A DNA stretch of 64,000 nucleotides from the NCBI GenBank assembly GCA_036971475.1, contig JBAIZL010000005.1, positions 252,024,323-252,088,322 of the forward strand, written 5' to 3'. Within the stretch, counting starts at the first letter, position 1. Each line of letters begins with the position of its first letter. The notes under the pieces were generated by a model. It worked only from the letters and a program-made list of their open reading frames with translations, ran no database searches and had not been told where the DNA came from. This stretch comes from Prosapia bicincta (lineage: Eukaryota > Arthropoda > Insecta > Hemiptera > Cercopidae). Below are positions 1 to 11,616 of this stretch, piece after piece. The position numbers were made by a program, and so were the translations under genes.

Positions 1-231
1 CGAAACATTGTGAATTCTATCAGAAATTTTAAAAATCCACACGTTTTGGAAATCAATTGAACCTAATCAACCAGAGAAAACTAGGTAGGGGGAATAGCAC
101 AATTCTTGATCATGATCCAGTTGAGAGATTTTCTATATTTTAAAGGTTGTTGCTAGAGGTCTCTATTAGAATAAGTCGATTATTGCGCTGAAAATTTGTG
201 AGTCTTTGCCCGTGGCACATTAGGTCTTACG

Positions 232-296
<65 letters not shown>
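232..296. repeat. (TA)n microsatellite
   Basis: Uninterrupted TA dinucleotides. The tract directly adjoins the inverted repeat that starts at 302. Flanking positions 1-231 show no gene or repeat that I recognise. Confidence 0.97.
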
Positions 297-301
297 GTAT
301 A

Positions 302-502
302 GGACCACTCTCATAAACAAGAATATTGCATTTTCTTTTCTTTATACATTGAAACTTTTCACTTCAATGTCGGGATGTAGTAATAGAACTATAATATACT
401 CATACTCATAAGGTTTTGATAATGCTGATACTAAAAATCAGCAAAAAGCTTCAATGTATAAAAAAAAAATAAAATGCAATATGCTTATTTATGGGAGTGT
501 TA
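302..502. mobile_element. Short inverted-repeat element (MITE-like) beside (TA)n
   Basis: The arm at about 302-360 is complementary, with scattered mismatches, to the arm at about 444-502. Shared blocks include 'atattgcattttctttt' and 'tttatacattgaa'. The central loop of about 80 bp has no coding potential. No transposase is present, so the element would be non-autonomous. The family is unknown. Positions 503-690 hold only AT-rich DNA. Confidence 0.6.
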
Positions 503-699
503 TTTAATTATACATACTCCATAACACATGTACAAGGAGGAAACATTAATCCAATGATTACAATATATAGAGGAAATATGTTCATAGGAGGCAAATATGA
601 ATTATGATAACAATTATTTGTAACGAGGATGCTTCAGCTACAGAATATAAATGTAGGTAGCAAAGTTGTAATACATAAGACGGTGGTTCTTACTTAAGA

Positions 700-1735
700 T
701 TATGTCTTCGAGGTCGACGATGACTCTTGAGAAACAGTGAAGATGGTGACTTCAGTATCCGAAGTTGACATTGAGAGTGAATGAAGAAGGTGTCTTCGGT
801 ATATAACGATGACTTTAGGGCCAGAAAGATGGTGTCTTCAATATAAAACGATGTCTGGGGACAGGAAAAAGGTGTACTCCGTAACAAACGATTACTTTGA
901 GCGTCAGTGAAAATGGTGACTTCAGTATCCGACGATGACTTTGAGAGACAGTGAAGAAGGTGTCTTCGGTATAAATCGATGACTTTGAGAGACAGTGAAG
1001 AAGGTGTCTTCATTATAAATCGATGACTTTGAGAGACAGTGAAAAAGGTGTCTTTGGTATATAATGATGCCTTTGAAGACAGAAAGACGGTGTCTTCTGT
1101 ATAAAACGATGACTCTAGGGACAAAAAAAGGTGTATTCGGTACAAAACGATCGACTTTGGGGCCAAGAAGAAAATGTCTCGGTATAAAACGATGACTTTG
1201 GGGCCAGGAAGAAGGTGTCTTCGGTATAAAACGAATACTTTGAGAGACAGTGGAGAATTTGTCTTCGGAATAAAACGATGACTTTGAAAGACAGTAAAAG
1301 AGTGTCTTCGGTATAAAACGATGGTTTTAGGGCCAGGAAGAAGGTGTCTTCGGTATAAAACGATGAGTGGAGACAGGAAGAACTTGTCTTCGGTATATAA
1401 TGATGACGTTGAGGACAGAAAGACGGTTTCTTCGATATACAACGATGACTTAAGGGCCAGGAATAAGGTGTCTTTGGTATAAAACGATGGCTGGGGGCAG
1501 GAAGAAGGTGTTTTCGGTATAAAACGATGACTTTGAGAGACAGTGAAGAAGATGTCTTCGGTATATAATGATGACTTTGAGGACAGGAAGAAGGTGTATT
1601 CGGTATATATTGATGACTTTGGGGACAAAAAGAAGGTTTCTTCGATATAAAACGATGATTTTGGGGCAGGAATAAGGTGTCTTCGTATAAAATTATGTCT
1701 TTGGAGGCAAGTGTATGCTACCTTCGGTATACCCT
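700..1735. repeat. Degenerate ~44-bp minisatellite
   Basis: About 23 imperfect copies of a 42-46 bp unit with the core 'gatgactttgagagacagtg' followed by 'aagaaggtgtcttcggtat'. Copies differ by substitutions and small indels. The minus strand is open for 356 codons across the array. The peptide motif changes frame repeatedly (SLYTEDTFF, HRFIPKTPSS, VLYRRHLLP), so the openness reflects a stop-poor unit and not selection on a protein. Confidence 0.9.
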
Positions 1736-1965
1736 GCCCCAAACCAAAAAGTTTTAGCAAAACATTTTAACCTATAAAACAGTACTACGTTTTTAGCCAA
1801 ATATCTTCCCGATGAATCAACAATTGTGTAATTTTACGTGCCAAGAAAATAAAATTTTATTTCTATGGATAAAAATGTTCAAAATTTTCTATGGGTGTTT
1901 TCCCCCTGATCCCAAACCATCGTAATGGTTACGCCCCTGCTTGTTCCCATTCCTAATCATAATGT

Positions 1966-4900
1966 ACGTACCTCACCTTTTCGTACGACTCCCGTTCCAC
2001 TTCACATAAATAATAAACTCTTCCACTCCATGATACAATATAGGTCTTTCACTTTGTTTGTGAACGTAATTCCTCTTCACACAAATAATTAACTGTTCAC
2101 CTCCATGACACAATATAGGTGCTTTACTTTGTTCGTGATCCCAGTTCCACTTCACACAATAAATAAACTGTTCCACCCCATGACCACAATATAGGTGCTT
2201 CACTTTGTTTGTGATCCCAGTTCCACTTCACACTCAAAATTAAACGTTCCACATCATGAACGCAACGTAGGTTCTACACTTTGTTTGTGATCCCAGTTCC
2301 GCTTCACACAAAAATATAGTTGTTCCACTCCATTATTACAATATAAGAGTTCGCTTTCTATGTGATCCCCGTTCCACTACACACAAATAAGAAACTGTTC
2401 CACTCTATGACACAATATATGTTTCACTTTGTTCGTGAACCCAATTCCTCTTCACATAAATAAAAAAACTGTTCAACACCATGACTCAATACAGGTGCTT
2501 AACTTTGTTTGTGATCCCAGTTCCACTTCACACAAATAATAAACTGTTCCACTCTATGGCACAATATAGGTGCTTTACTTTGTGATCCCAGTTCCACTTC
2601 ACACAAATAATAAACTGTTCCACTCCATGACACAATATAGGTGCTTTACTTTGTTTGTGATCCCGTTTCCACTTCACACAAATAATAAACTGTTCCACTC
2701 CATGACTCAATATAGGTGCTTCTCTTTGTTTGTGATCCCAGGTCCACTTCACACAAATAATAAACTGTTCCACCCCATGACCACAATATAGGTGCTTTAC
2801 TTTGTTTGTGATCCCATTTCCACTTCACACAAATAATAAACTGTTCCACCCCATGACCACAATATAGGCGTTTCACTTTGTTTGTGATCCCAGTTCCACT
2901 TAACACAAATAATAAACTGTTCTACTCCATGACACAATATAGGTGATTCAGTTTGTTTGTGATCCCAGTTTCACTTCACACAAATATTAAACTGTTCTAC
3001 TCCATGACACAATTTAGGTGCTTCACTTTGTTTGTGATTCCAGGTCTATTTCACACAAATAATGAACTGTTCCACACCATGACCAGAATTTAGGCGCTTC
3101 ACTTTGTTTGTAATCCCAGCTCCACTTCACACAAATAATAAACTGCTCTACTCCATGACACAATATAGGTGCTTCACTTTATTTATGATCCCAGTTTCAC
3201 TCCACACAAATAATAAACTGTTCCACTCCATGACACAATATAGGTGTTTCACTTTGTTTGTGAACGTAATTCCTATTCACTTAAATAATAAACTGTCCCA
3301 CTCCCTAACACAATATAGGTGCTTTACTTTGTTCGTGGTCCCAGTTCCACTTCACACAAATAATAAACTGTTCCACCCCATTACTACAATATAGGTGCTT
3401 CACTTTGTTTGTGATCCCAGAGGACTTCACACTCAAAATTAAACGTTCCACACCATGAAGGAAATGTAGGTTCTATACTTTGTTTGTGATCCCAGTTCCA
3501 CTTCACACAAATATTAAACTGTTCTACTCCATGACACAATATAGGTGCTTCTCTTTGTTTGTGATTCCAGGTCCATTTCACACAAATAATGAACTGTTCC
3601 ACTCCATGACCAGAATTTAGGCGCTTCACTTTGTTTGTAATCCCAGCTCCACTTCACACAAATAATAAACTGCTCTACTCCATGACACAATATAGGTGCT
3701 TCACTTTATTTGTGATCCCAGTTTCACTCCACACAAATAATAAACTGTTCCACTCCATGACACCTTATAGGTGCTTCACTTTATTTGTGATCCCAGTTTC
3801 GCTCCACACAAATAATAAACTGTTCCACCCCATTACCACAATATAGGTGCTTCACTTTGTTTGTGATCCCAGTGGACTTCACACTCAAAATTAAACGTTC
3901 CACACCATGAATGAAATGTAGGTTCTATACTTTGTTTGTAATCCCAGTTCCGCTTCACACAAAAATATAGTTGTTCCACTCCATTATTACAATATAAGAG
4001 TTCGCTTTCTATGTGATCCCAGTTCCACTACACACAAATATTAAACTGTTCCACTCTATGACACAATATATGCTTTACTTTGTTCGTGAACCCAATTCCT
4101 CTTCACATAAATAAAAACACTGTTCATCACCATGACTCAATACAGGTGCTTCACTTTGTTTGATATCCCAGTTCCTGTTCACACAAAAAAAAATATTTGT
4201 TCCACTCCATTAATACAATATAGGTGATCACTTTGTTTGTGATCCCATTTCCGATCCACACAAATAATAAACTGTTCTACTCCATGACACAAAATAGGTG
4301 CTTTACTTTGTTTGTAATCCCAGTTCCACTTCACACAAATAATAAACTGTTCTACTCCATGACTCAATATAGGTGCTTCTCTTTGTTTGTGATCCCAGGT
4401 CCACTTCACACAAATAATAAACTGTTCCACCCCATGACCACAATATAGGCGCTTCACTTTGTTTTTGATCCCAGTTCTACTTCACACAAATAATAAACTG
4501 TTCTACTCCATGACACAATATAGGTGATTCAGTTTGTTTGTGATCCCAGTTCTACTTCACACAAATAATAAACTGTTCTACTCCATGACACAATATAGGT
4601 GCTTCTCTTTGTTTGTGATCCCAGTTCCACTTCACACAAATAATAAACTGTTCTACTCCATGACTCAAAATAGGTGCTTCTCTTTGTTTGTGATCCCAGG
4701 TCCACTTCACACAAATAATAAACTGTTCCACCCCATGACCACAATATAGGCGCTTCACTTTGTTTTTGATCCCAGTTCCACTTCACACAAATAATAAACT
4801 GTTCTACTCCATGACACAATATATGTGATTCAGTTTGTTTGTGATCCCAGTTCTACTTCACACAAATAATAAACTGTTCTACTCCATGACACAATATAGG

Positions 4901-5935
4901 TGCTTCTCTTTGTTTGTGATCCCAGTTCCACTTCACACAAATAATAAACTGTTCTACTCCATGACTCAATATAGGTGCTTCTCTTTGTTTGTGATCCCAG
5001 GTCCACTTCACACAAATAATAAACTGTTCCACCCCATGACCGCAATATAGGCGCTTCACTTTGTTTGTGATCCCAGTTCCACTTCACACAAATAATAAAC
5101 TGTTCTACTCCATGACACAATATAGGTGATTCAGTTTGTTTGTGATCCCAGTTCTACTTCACACAAATAATAAACTGTTCTACTCCATGACACAATATAG
5201 GTGCTTCTCTTTGTTTGTGATCCCAGTTCCACTTCACACAAATAATAAACTGTTCTACTCCATGACTCAATATAGGTGCTTCTCTTTGTTTGTGATCCCA
5301 GGTCCACTTCACACAAATAATAAACTGTTCCACAACATGACCACAATATAGGCGCTTCACTTTGTTTGTGATCCCAGTTCCACTTCACACAAATAATAAA
5401 CTGTTCTACTCCATGACACAATATAGGTGATTCAGTTTGTTTGTGATCCCAGTTCTACTTCACACAAATAATAAACTATTCTACTCCATGACACAATATA
5501 GGTGATTCAGTTTGTTTGTGATCCCAGTTCTACTTCACACAAATAATAAACTGTTCTACTCCATGACACAATATAGGTGCAGCACACAAATAATGAACTG
5601 TTCCACTCCATCACCAGAATATAGGCGCTTCACTTTGTTTGTGATCCCAGCTCCACTTTACACAAATAATAAACAGCTCTACTCCATGACACAATATAGG
5701 TGCTTCACTTTGTTTGTGATCCCAGTTCCACTCCACAGAAATAATAAACTGTTCTACTTCATGGTACAATATAGGTGCTTCACTTTGTTTGTGATCCCAG
5801 TTCCCCTCCGCACAAATAATAAACTGATCCACTCCATGACACAATATAGGGGATTCAACTTTGTGATCCCAATTCCTCTTTACACAAATAATATACTGTT
5901 CCACTCCATGAGCACAATATAGGCACATCACTTTG
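1966..5935. repeat. 75-bp minisatellite array with higher-order repeats
   Basis: About 50 copies of a 75-bp unit with the core 'tttgtttgtgatcccagttc' and 'cacaaataataaactgttc'. Because 75 is a multiple of 3, frames stay open on both strands and give short repeat peptides (plus HTNNKLFHSMTQYRCF, minus HGVEQFIICVKW). Between about 4,520 and 5,430 four monomers plus one base form a 301-bp higher-order unit repeated three times. A 527-bp periodicity (seven monomers) links about 3,100 with about 3,630. Indels reset the frame between blocks. No gene is inferred. Confidence 0.95.
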
Positions 5936-6039
5936 TTTGAGACCCCAGTTCCACTTCAAATTCTTTACGTCCTACTCCCAAAGACCTTATCATAAGTGTT
6001 TCGCCTTTACATATGATCCCAGTTCCACTTTCTACAAAT

Positions 6040-6345
6040 GATCTCAGTTCCACTTCATAGAAATACTTTACTTATTGCTTCTAAAGACTTCCTCTTAATA
6101 TCTTGGCTTTTTCTATAATCCCAGTTCACTTCACACAACTACTATGCATGTTCCACTTCCTGACCATAATTATGGTGTTTACTCTTTATTATGATCCCAG
6201 TTCCACTTCATAGAAATACTTTACTTATTGCTTCTAAAGACTTCCTCTTAATATCTTGGCTTTTTCTATAATCCCAGTTCACTTCACACAACTACTATGC
6301 ATGTTCCACTTCCTGACCATAATTATGGTGTTTACTCTTTATTAT
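6040..6345. repeat. 153-bp tandem duplication at the array edge
   Basis: Two nearly identical 153-bp copies start at 6,040 and 6,193, and a third start at 6,346 decays quickly. Each begins with the 'gatcccagttccacttca' segment of the neighbouring 75-bp unit, so this looks like a diverged edge of that array (153 is about two monomers). Degenerate traces of the same motif continue to about 6,560. Confidence 0.85.
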
Positions 6346-6559
6346 GATCCCAGTTCCACTTCAAGCAATTATTGCCACCCATATCCCAAAGACTAATGTA
6401 CATTATAAGCCTTTCCCATTATCCTATGATCGTGGAGCACTTTAAACAAAACATATAGGCCTACTTGTACCACTCCATGACAAGTGCTTCACTTCTTCTT
6501 ATGATCCCATACTTAACTTTTAATCCCAAAGACCACGTCATAAGTGTCGTTTCTTTGGA

Positions 6560-8053
6560 ACATTTCACAATAACTTCACACTAACTTTACACAACAAAAG
6601 TTTTTTTTTCTGTAACTCCTAAGTGGGCATGCAAGAGAATTGGTTTTTGTTCCATAAAATAAGGCAATTCGAGTTAGCCATTTTTGTTAGAGATGTATTG
6701 CGTTCACACAACTTCAAATGCGGTATCCTACGAAGGGTGTGAAAAGGGTTGTGAATGCAAATAGAGTTACAGTAAGGGCTTAAATATATGCCTCAGGACG
6801 AGTATATGGAAGCTAATGTTCTAAACTAGACATGTGAAAATGACAATACCACATTACAGACTGAGACATGAAGCAAATATTTGATCAACATATTTGTACG
6901 TAGATTATTTTCTCAACCTTGGATAATGACGTGTCGACCATTCAACCGTTTTAACCAAATATGTTCTTGTAACAGATACGTATAGCTTACTTATTTCGCA
7001 ATTGTTTCTATTTTACGATGTTTTTACTTTTGTATTCTACTACAGCCAGTGGGTTAATCTGTAATATAAATTTGAGTGTGAATTTTGAACTGGAAATTGT
7101 CAGAATAGTTTGTATTATTGAATTTCAATTAACTTTGCCCAATCTGCTCAGTACTATATCACAGATGATTGCTTCTTTGGAATATTTCCCCATTTCTAAG
7201 TTCATGAGAAATTCGGATTAGCTTGTTATAAAAAACATTGACCCTAAAATTAGTAAATATTCATGTATAACATCATGAACGACATAGTGTTTGTTGTATC
7301 ATTGCGTTAGCGAGGACGGTTCAATAACTCATAACGAATTGCCAATCTTATGTCTAGAAACACTAATCAATATTGTAAATATTTGAAAGGTTCGTGTGGA
7401 GGACATCTTGGTAAGGCGGTCATCATTTTAGTGATGAATAAATCAAGCTGCTATTGACTTGAATACACTCTGTGTTTGTAATAAGTCTTGTGATACTCAA
7501 GCCCATTTTTTATCCGTTATATCAACGAATTGGCTTATGTATATATCCTTTATTTTTCCTTTTAACGTAAGTTAAGGTCATATAATTAACTTTATTAACG
7601 CATGAAAAATTATTAATTTAATTATTCTTAACAAATCCTTAAAACTAACGGTTAAGTGTAGTATAGAGCCATATACTGTAGACTGGCCACAAGCTGGCAT
7701 TATTCGCCTTTATTTTGTTCGTTCGTCCGTGAATATAAACAAGACTAAGTAAACTCAACAACCCTTTAATCTTCTGACTAGGTGATATGTAAGGTATAGT
7801 GATGTCCATTAATGGACACCATTAACTTACACGAAATTCCTATTCACTTCATCCGTGAACTTAATCGAAGCAGAAAAAACCTTCTGACCTTATGACGAGT
7901 TTTAAGTAGAGCACACTACAGTGATGACTGAGGTTTGATAGGTGTCACCAACTGATTCAAACCCCTCCTATTCCATCATTTATTTGGCGAATCAATTCTG
8001 AATAGTCATAACCCAACCTTCAGATATCTGGTTGGATGTCACGTAGAGCACAA
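6560..8053. other. Spacer with no recognisable feature
   Basis: AT-rich single-copy-looking DNA. A 67-codon plus-strand frame at 7,018-7,221 has no recognisable motif and a composition like the surrounding DNA. I see no splice-supported exon, RNA gene or transposon. Confidence 0.6.
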
Positions 8054-8182
8054 TTCAGCAGTTAATCGGACTTCTACCCTACTGCCTTACAGTTCAGCAG
8101 TTAATCGGACTTCTACCCTACTGCCTTACAGTTCAGCAGTTAATCGGACTTCTACCCTACTGTCTTACAGTTCAGCAGTTAA
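8054..8182. repeat. 39-bp tandem repeat, 3.3 copies
   Basis: Starts at 8,054, 8,093, 8,132 and 8,171 share 'ttcagcagttaatcggactt'. The first three copies are almost identical and the fourth breaks off after about 12 bases. Confidence 0.95.
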
Positions 8183-9075
8183 GACCTACTGCTACACTCT
8201 ATCATTATATATTTTTGAAAGGAGATAACGCTGGATACACTTTAAATTTCGTGAAAATATATACATTTTCCTATGTTCGCGATACAGTTGTACCTTCATT
8301 AAGTAGCATCAGCAGCATTAAATTTTGAACGTGTTTTTCAGCATGATATTATGACGCCACGCCACTACAAATCTCCGTTTATATCTTTGCGTCTGCGCAT
8401 TTGTTGAATCAAATATAATTCTCTTTAAGTCGGTTTTATTTAAAATACGTACACAGAGCACGACAATAGAGCTTAATGAGCTACTGACTCTTTTACTACA
8501 ACTGCATTCATTATTCTTTTGTTAGATACATTGCCTCTTAGTACGGTTTGCTAGCCTTAGAGGGCAACAGTGTCCATGGCTCCAGAATAGGCCACGTTAG
8601 ATAGTGGTTGCAACTGCTCGCAAGGACCGGTATTTTGGGCAGTAAAAACGAGTACTCAGTGGTTTTGTTTTATTATGGAGGTGAATGGTCGGCTAACACA
8701 TTCTGTCTGGGCCAAGCCGAGCTTTGTCAACGCAATGCGGTGCACGCCACGTTTCTCGGAAAACTAAAACTTCCCGAAATGTCTTCTGCGTTGCGCTAAA
8801 AACTTAATTTCGTGAAAGCAAACACTTTAAAGTAAGAAAACAAATGTTTTACCCTTGCTAAAGGCAAAAAAGTAATTTCCAGTAACAATAAGTTTAAACA
8901 GGAAGAGGACCGATTATAATTTTTATTTAACATGTAACATTTATCTCCTTACTCCAAATTGGGCTTCTTGGTTAAATGTTTTACATAATTTAAGAAATAA
9001 CTGACACACTAGGTATTTCAAAGAGATGCAATTTAATTTTGAATAATAGGCAAGTCTTCGCGTTACTGCAGTAAC
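8183..9075. other. Spacer with no recognisable feature
   Basis: No repeat or RNA gene is seen. A 63-codon plus-strand frame at 8,608-8,799 lies in a locally GC-richer patch but has no motif I recognise. It could be a fragment of an exon or old element; I do not call it a gene. Confidence 0.5.
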
Positions 9076-9077
9076 TA

Positions 9078-9103
9078 CTGTCTGTTCAGAATGTGTTTGC
9101 GCC
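9078..9103. repeat. Left terminal inverted repeat of the 9.1-10.9 kb transposon
   Basis: 26 bp directly after a TA dinucleotide. Positions 9,084-9,103 are exactly complementary to 10,916-10,935; the outer six bases match at three positions. Confidence 0.92.
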
Positions 9104-9358
9104 AGGGAGTGGTGAACTGTTCACGTGAACATAACGATTTCGGCAACCCTATTGGCTGAGTGACCTCGTGACAAAACTGAAATATCCTGCCGCCCGATTA
9201 ACAGTTAGTCTGGAAACGTCCAGGGTTACATTTGTTCGTCTGTTTATTGTGCCTAACATTTTTTAATTGCGAGTGGAATAATTTAAGATCGTTGTTTGTT
9301 ATATTTGTGTTTGTGAGTTTGTGGTGTTGTTAAGTTTTTAAGGATTAACTTTTAAGCA

Positions 9359-10721
9359 ATGTCATCCCCTGTCAAAAAAAATAAACGAGGACAAGTAATA
9401 CACTCCGGGCAAAGACAAGTTATTTTACGCCTTTATAAAAATTTAAAGGATGAAAATCCAGAATGCCGTATCAAAGACATCTTGCAGAAAGTAGCGATAT
9501 CTGCAGGAATTTCTGCTCGAAGTGTTTTTTCAATCGTTAAAGAAAAAAAGAAACGGGTACGCTGAAGTCTCCTGCCAAAAGGAAACCAAAAACCAAAACT
9601 ATTTTTAATAATATGGATGACTTTTTAAAAACAGCTGTAAGGAAGAAAGTACGCGAGTTATTTTTTAAAAACGAACTTCCGACTTTAAATAAAGTACTAC
9701 ACTTAGTTAATACCGACGGACAGTTAGGCTTACCTAACCTAAGACGAACCACTTTGTTTCACATATTAAAAAAGCTAAATTTCAGGTATGAGAAACGTAA
9801 CCGTAAAAGTATACTGTTGGACAAAGAAGATATTATTCTATGGAGAAGAGATTACTTAAGAAAAATAAAAGCCTATCGTGAGGAAGGTCGTACGATTTAT
9901 TATTTGGACGAAACGTGGGTCAATGCAGGCCATACGAAATCAAAGGTTTGGACAGATAAGTCAGTCTGTTCCAGTAAAGATGCTTTTCTGAGGGGTCTGT
10001 CGGCGGGTTTAAAATGTCCAACTGGAAAGGGTAAGAGACTTATTGTCATTCATATTGGGTCACAAAAAGGTTTTGTAGAAGATGGACTGTTGATTTTCGA
10101 ATCAAAATCAGATACTGACTACCATTCAGAAATGAATGGTGAAAATTTTAAAGAATGGTTTTCCGCGATAATACAGAAATTGGACAACAACTGCGTTATC
10201 GTAATGGACAACGCTCCGTATCATTCTGTACAAGTAGAACGCTTACCTACGACCCGTTGGAATAAGCAACAAATTCGAAATTGGTTGACTGATGGTTTTC
10301 AGATGAATCCATGTTGAAGGTCGAATTATTAAAACTCGTTTCCTATCATAGGCCAAATTACAAAAAATACGTTATCGATGAAATTGCTAAAGAAACAAAT
10401 AGAATAGTTTTGAGAACCCCTCCTTATCACTGCGAATTAAACCCAATAGAAATGGTATGGGCTGAGGTTAAAGGTTATGTTGCGTCTAACAATGTTACTT
10501 TTAACATTAAAGAGGTGCACAGACTGTTAACCGAAGGTGTCTCGCGTGTTACACCTGATAAGTGGGAAAAATATGTGAAACATGTGGTGGACGTTGATGA
10601 GTCGAATATGTGGAAATTAGACAATATAATTGAAGACATCGAGCCATTCGTCATAGCTGTTGACGACAGTTCCTCGTCGTCATCGGAATCGGATTTTGCA
10701 GACCCCTTAAACATGAAATAA
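9359..10721 (+). pseudogene. Transposase of a Sailor-like Tc1/mariner element, two frameshifts
   Basis: This transposase would bind the inverted ends and cut and rejoin DNA with a DDE-type nuclease. The reading runs in three frames: 9,359-9,562 (starts MSSPVKKNKRG, basic, helix-turn-helix-like), about 9,565-10,300, and 10,302-10,721. The first break lies in an A-rich run near 9,541-9,553; the second lies near 10,288-10,302 and looks like a small deletion. Catalytic residues are visible: Asp in IYYLDETWVN (9,907), Asp in VIVMDNAPYHS (10,207) and Glu in CELNPIEMVW (10,449). The gap between the last two is about 80 residues, far longer than the 34 of classical mariners. The C-terminus is serine- and acid-rich. 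Intact length would be about 450 residues. Two frameshifts and no other obvious lesions suggest recent inactivation, and the copy cannot make full-length protein as read. Confidence 0.92.
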
Positions 10722-10915
10722 TAACATGGTAAGTTAAAAACTTGTAGCATAAATTATTGAATAGTCTTATTACTTTCATTAGTCTATAATTCTCTTTTTC
10801 GAATGATTAAGTGTACCAGTGTAAGACGTAGCCCAATTGCCGATGCATGATTGTGAACCGGACTCATAGCTTACCGTCCCTTGCACGTGTTCGCCTCGTG
10901 ATAGTGTTTACATCA

Positions 10916-10941
10916 GGCGCAAACACATTCTGAACCGACTT
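10916..10941. repeat. Right terminal inverted repeat of the 9.1-10.9 kb transposon
   Basis: Reverse complement of the left end with three mismatches, followed directly by TA at 10,942-10,943. Confidence 0.92.
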
Positions 10942-10990
10942 TAGGATTGTTGGTAAAGAGGTAAGCTCTGATGTTAACAATAAATAAATA

Positions 10991-11293
<303 letters not shown>

Positions 11294-11324
11294 GTATTAA
11301 TACACAAGAATACATATTGCGATA

Positions 11325-11329
<5 letters not shown>

Positions 11330-11363
<34 letters not shown>
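11330..11363. repeat. (TA)n microsatellite
   Basis: Short pure TA tract between a family A flank ('gaatacatattgcgatac') and the mirrored module at 11,364. Confidence 0.95.
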
Positions 11364-11366
<3 letters not shown>

Positions 11367-11462
11367 GTTGTTCCCAGTATCCTGCAGTAATTATAGCTAT
11401 TTTTAAGGATATATGTTTTAGTGTCAAAGAAGTATTTAAAATTGTTTGAGAAGACAACCCAA
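11364..11462 (+). repeat. Left arm of a mirrored module pair (partner at 13,228-13,327)
   Basis: About 98 bp beginning 'gaagttgttcccagtat' and ending 'gagaagacaaccc'. Its reverse complement lies at 13,228-13,327 with only a few mismatches. Each arm is flanked on one side by (TA)n and on the other by (CA)n/(GT)n. Confidence 0.88.
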
Positions 11463-11513
11463 GCGCGCGCGCGCATACAAACAAACACACACACACACGC
11501 ACACACACAAACT

Positions 11514-11548
<35 letters not shown>

Positions 11549-11553
11549 ATACA

Positions 11554-11612
<59 letters not shown>
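11463..11612. repeat. (CA)n microsatellite, compound
   Basis: A short GC run ('gcgcgcgcgc') leads into about 130 bp of CA dinucleotides with occasional AA and TA variants. Open frames here encode only Thr-His or Cys-Val runs and are not genes. Confidence 0.97.

Positions 11613-11616
<4 letters not shown>

Larger units (their letters stand above)
9078..10941 (+). mobile_element. IS630/Tc1/mariner-superfamily transposon, Sailor-like (DD~80E)
   Basis: A structurally complete 1,864-bp element. It is flanked by TA at 9,076-9,077 and 10,942-10,943, the target duplication typical of this superfamily. Its 26-bp ends (9,078-9,103 and 10,916-10,941) are inverted repeats matching at 23 of 26 positions, including a perfect 20-bp core GTTCAGAATGTGTTTGCGCC. 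A broken transposase fills most of the interior. The spacing of about 80 residues between the second Asp and the Glu resembles the family published as Sailor (DD82E), as I recall it. The superfamily assignment is firm; the family name is an inference. Confidence 0.9.

Noticed and set aside
690..1760. A 356-codon minus-strand open frame.
   Set aside because: It lies wholly in a degenerate 44-bp array, and the repeated peptide appears in three different frames along its length, so no single frame is conserved.
1973..5931. Many short open frames on both strands with repeat peptides.
   Set aside because: They are the two strands of a 75-bp tandem unit whose length is a multiple of 3; indels break them between blocks.
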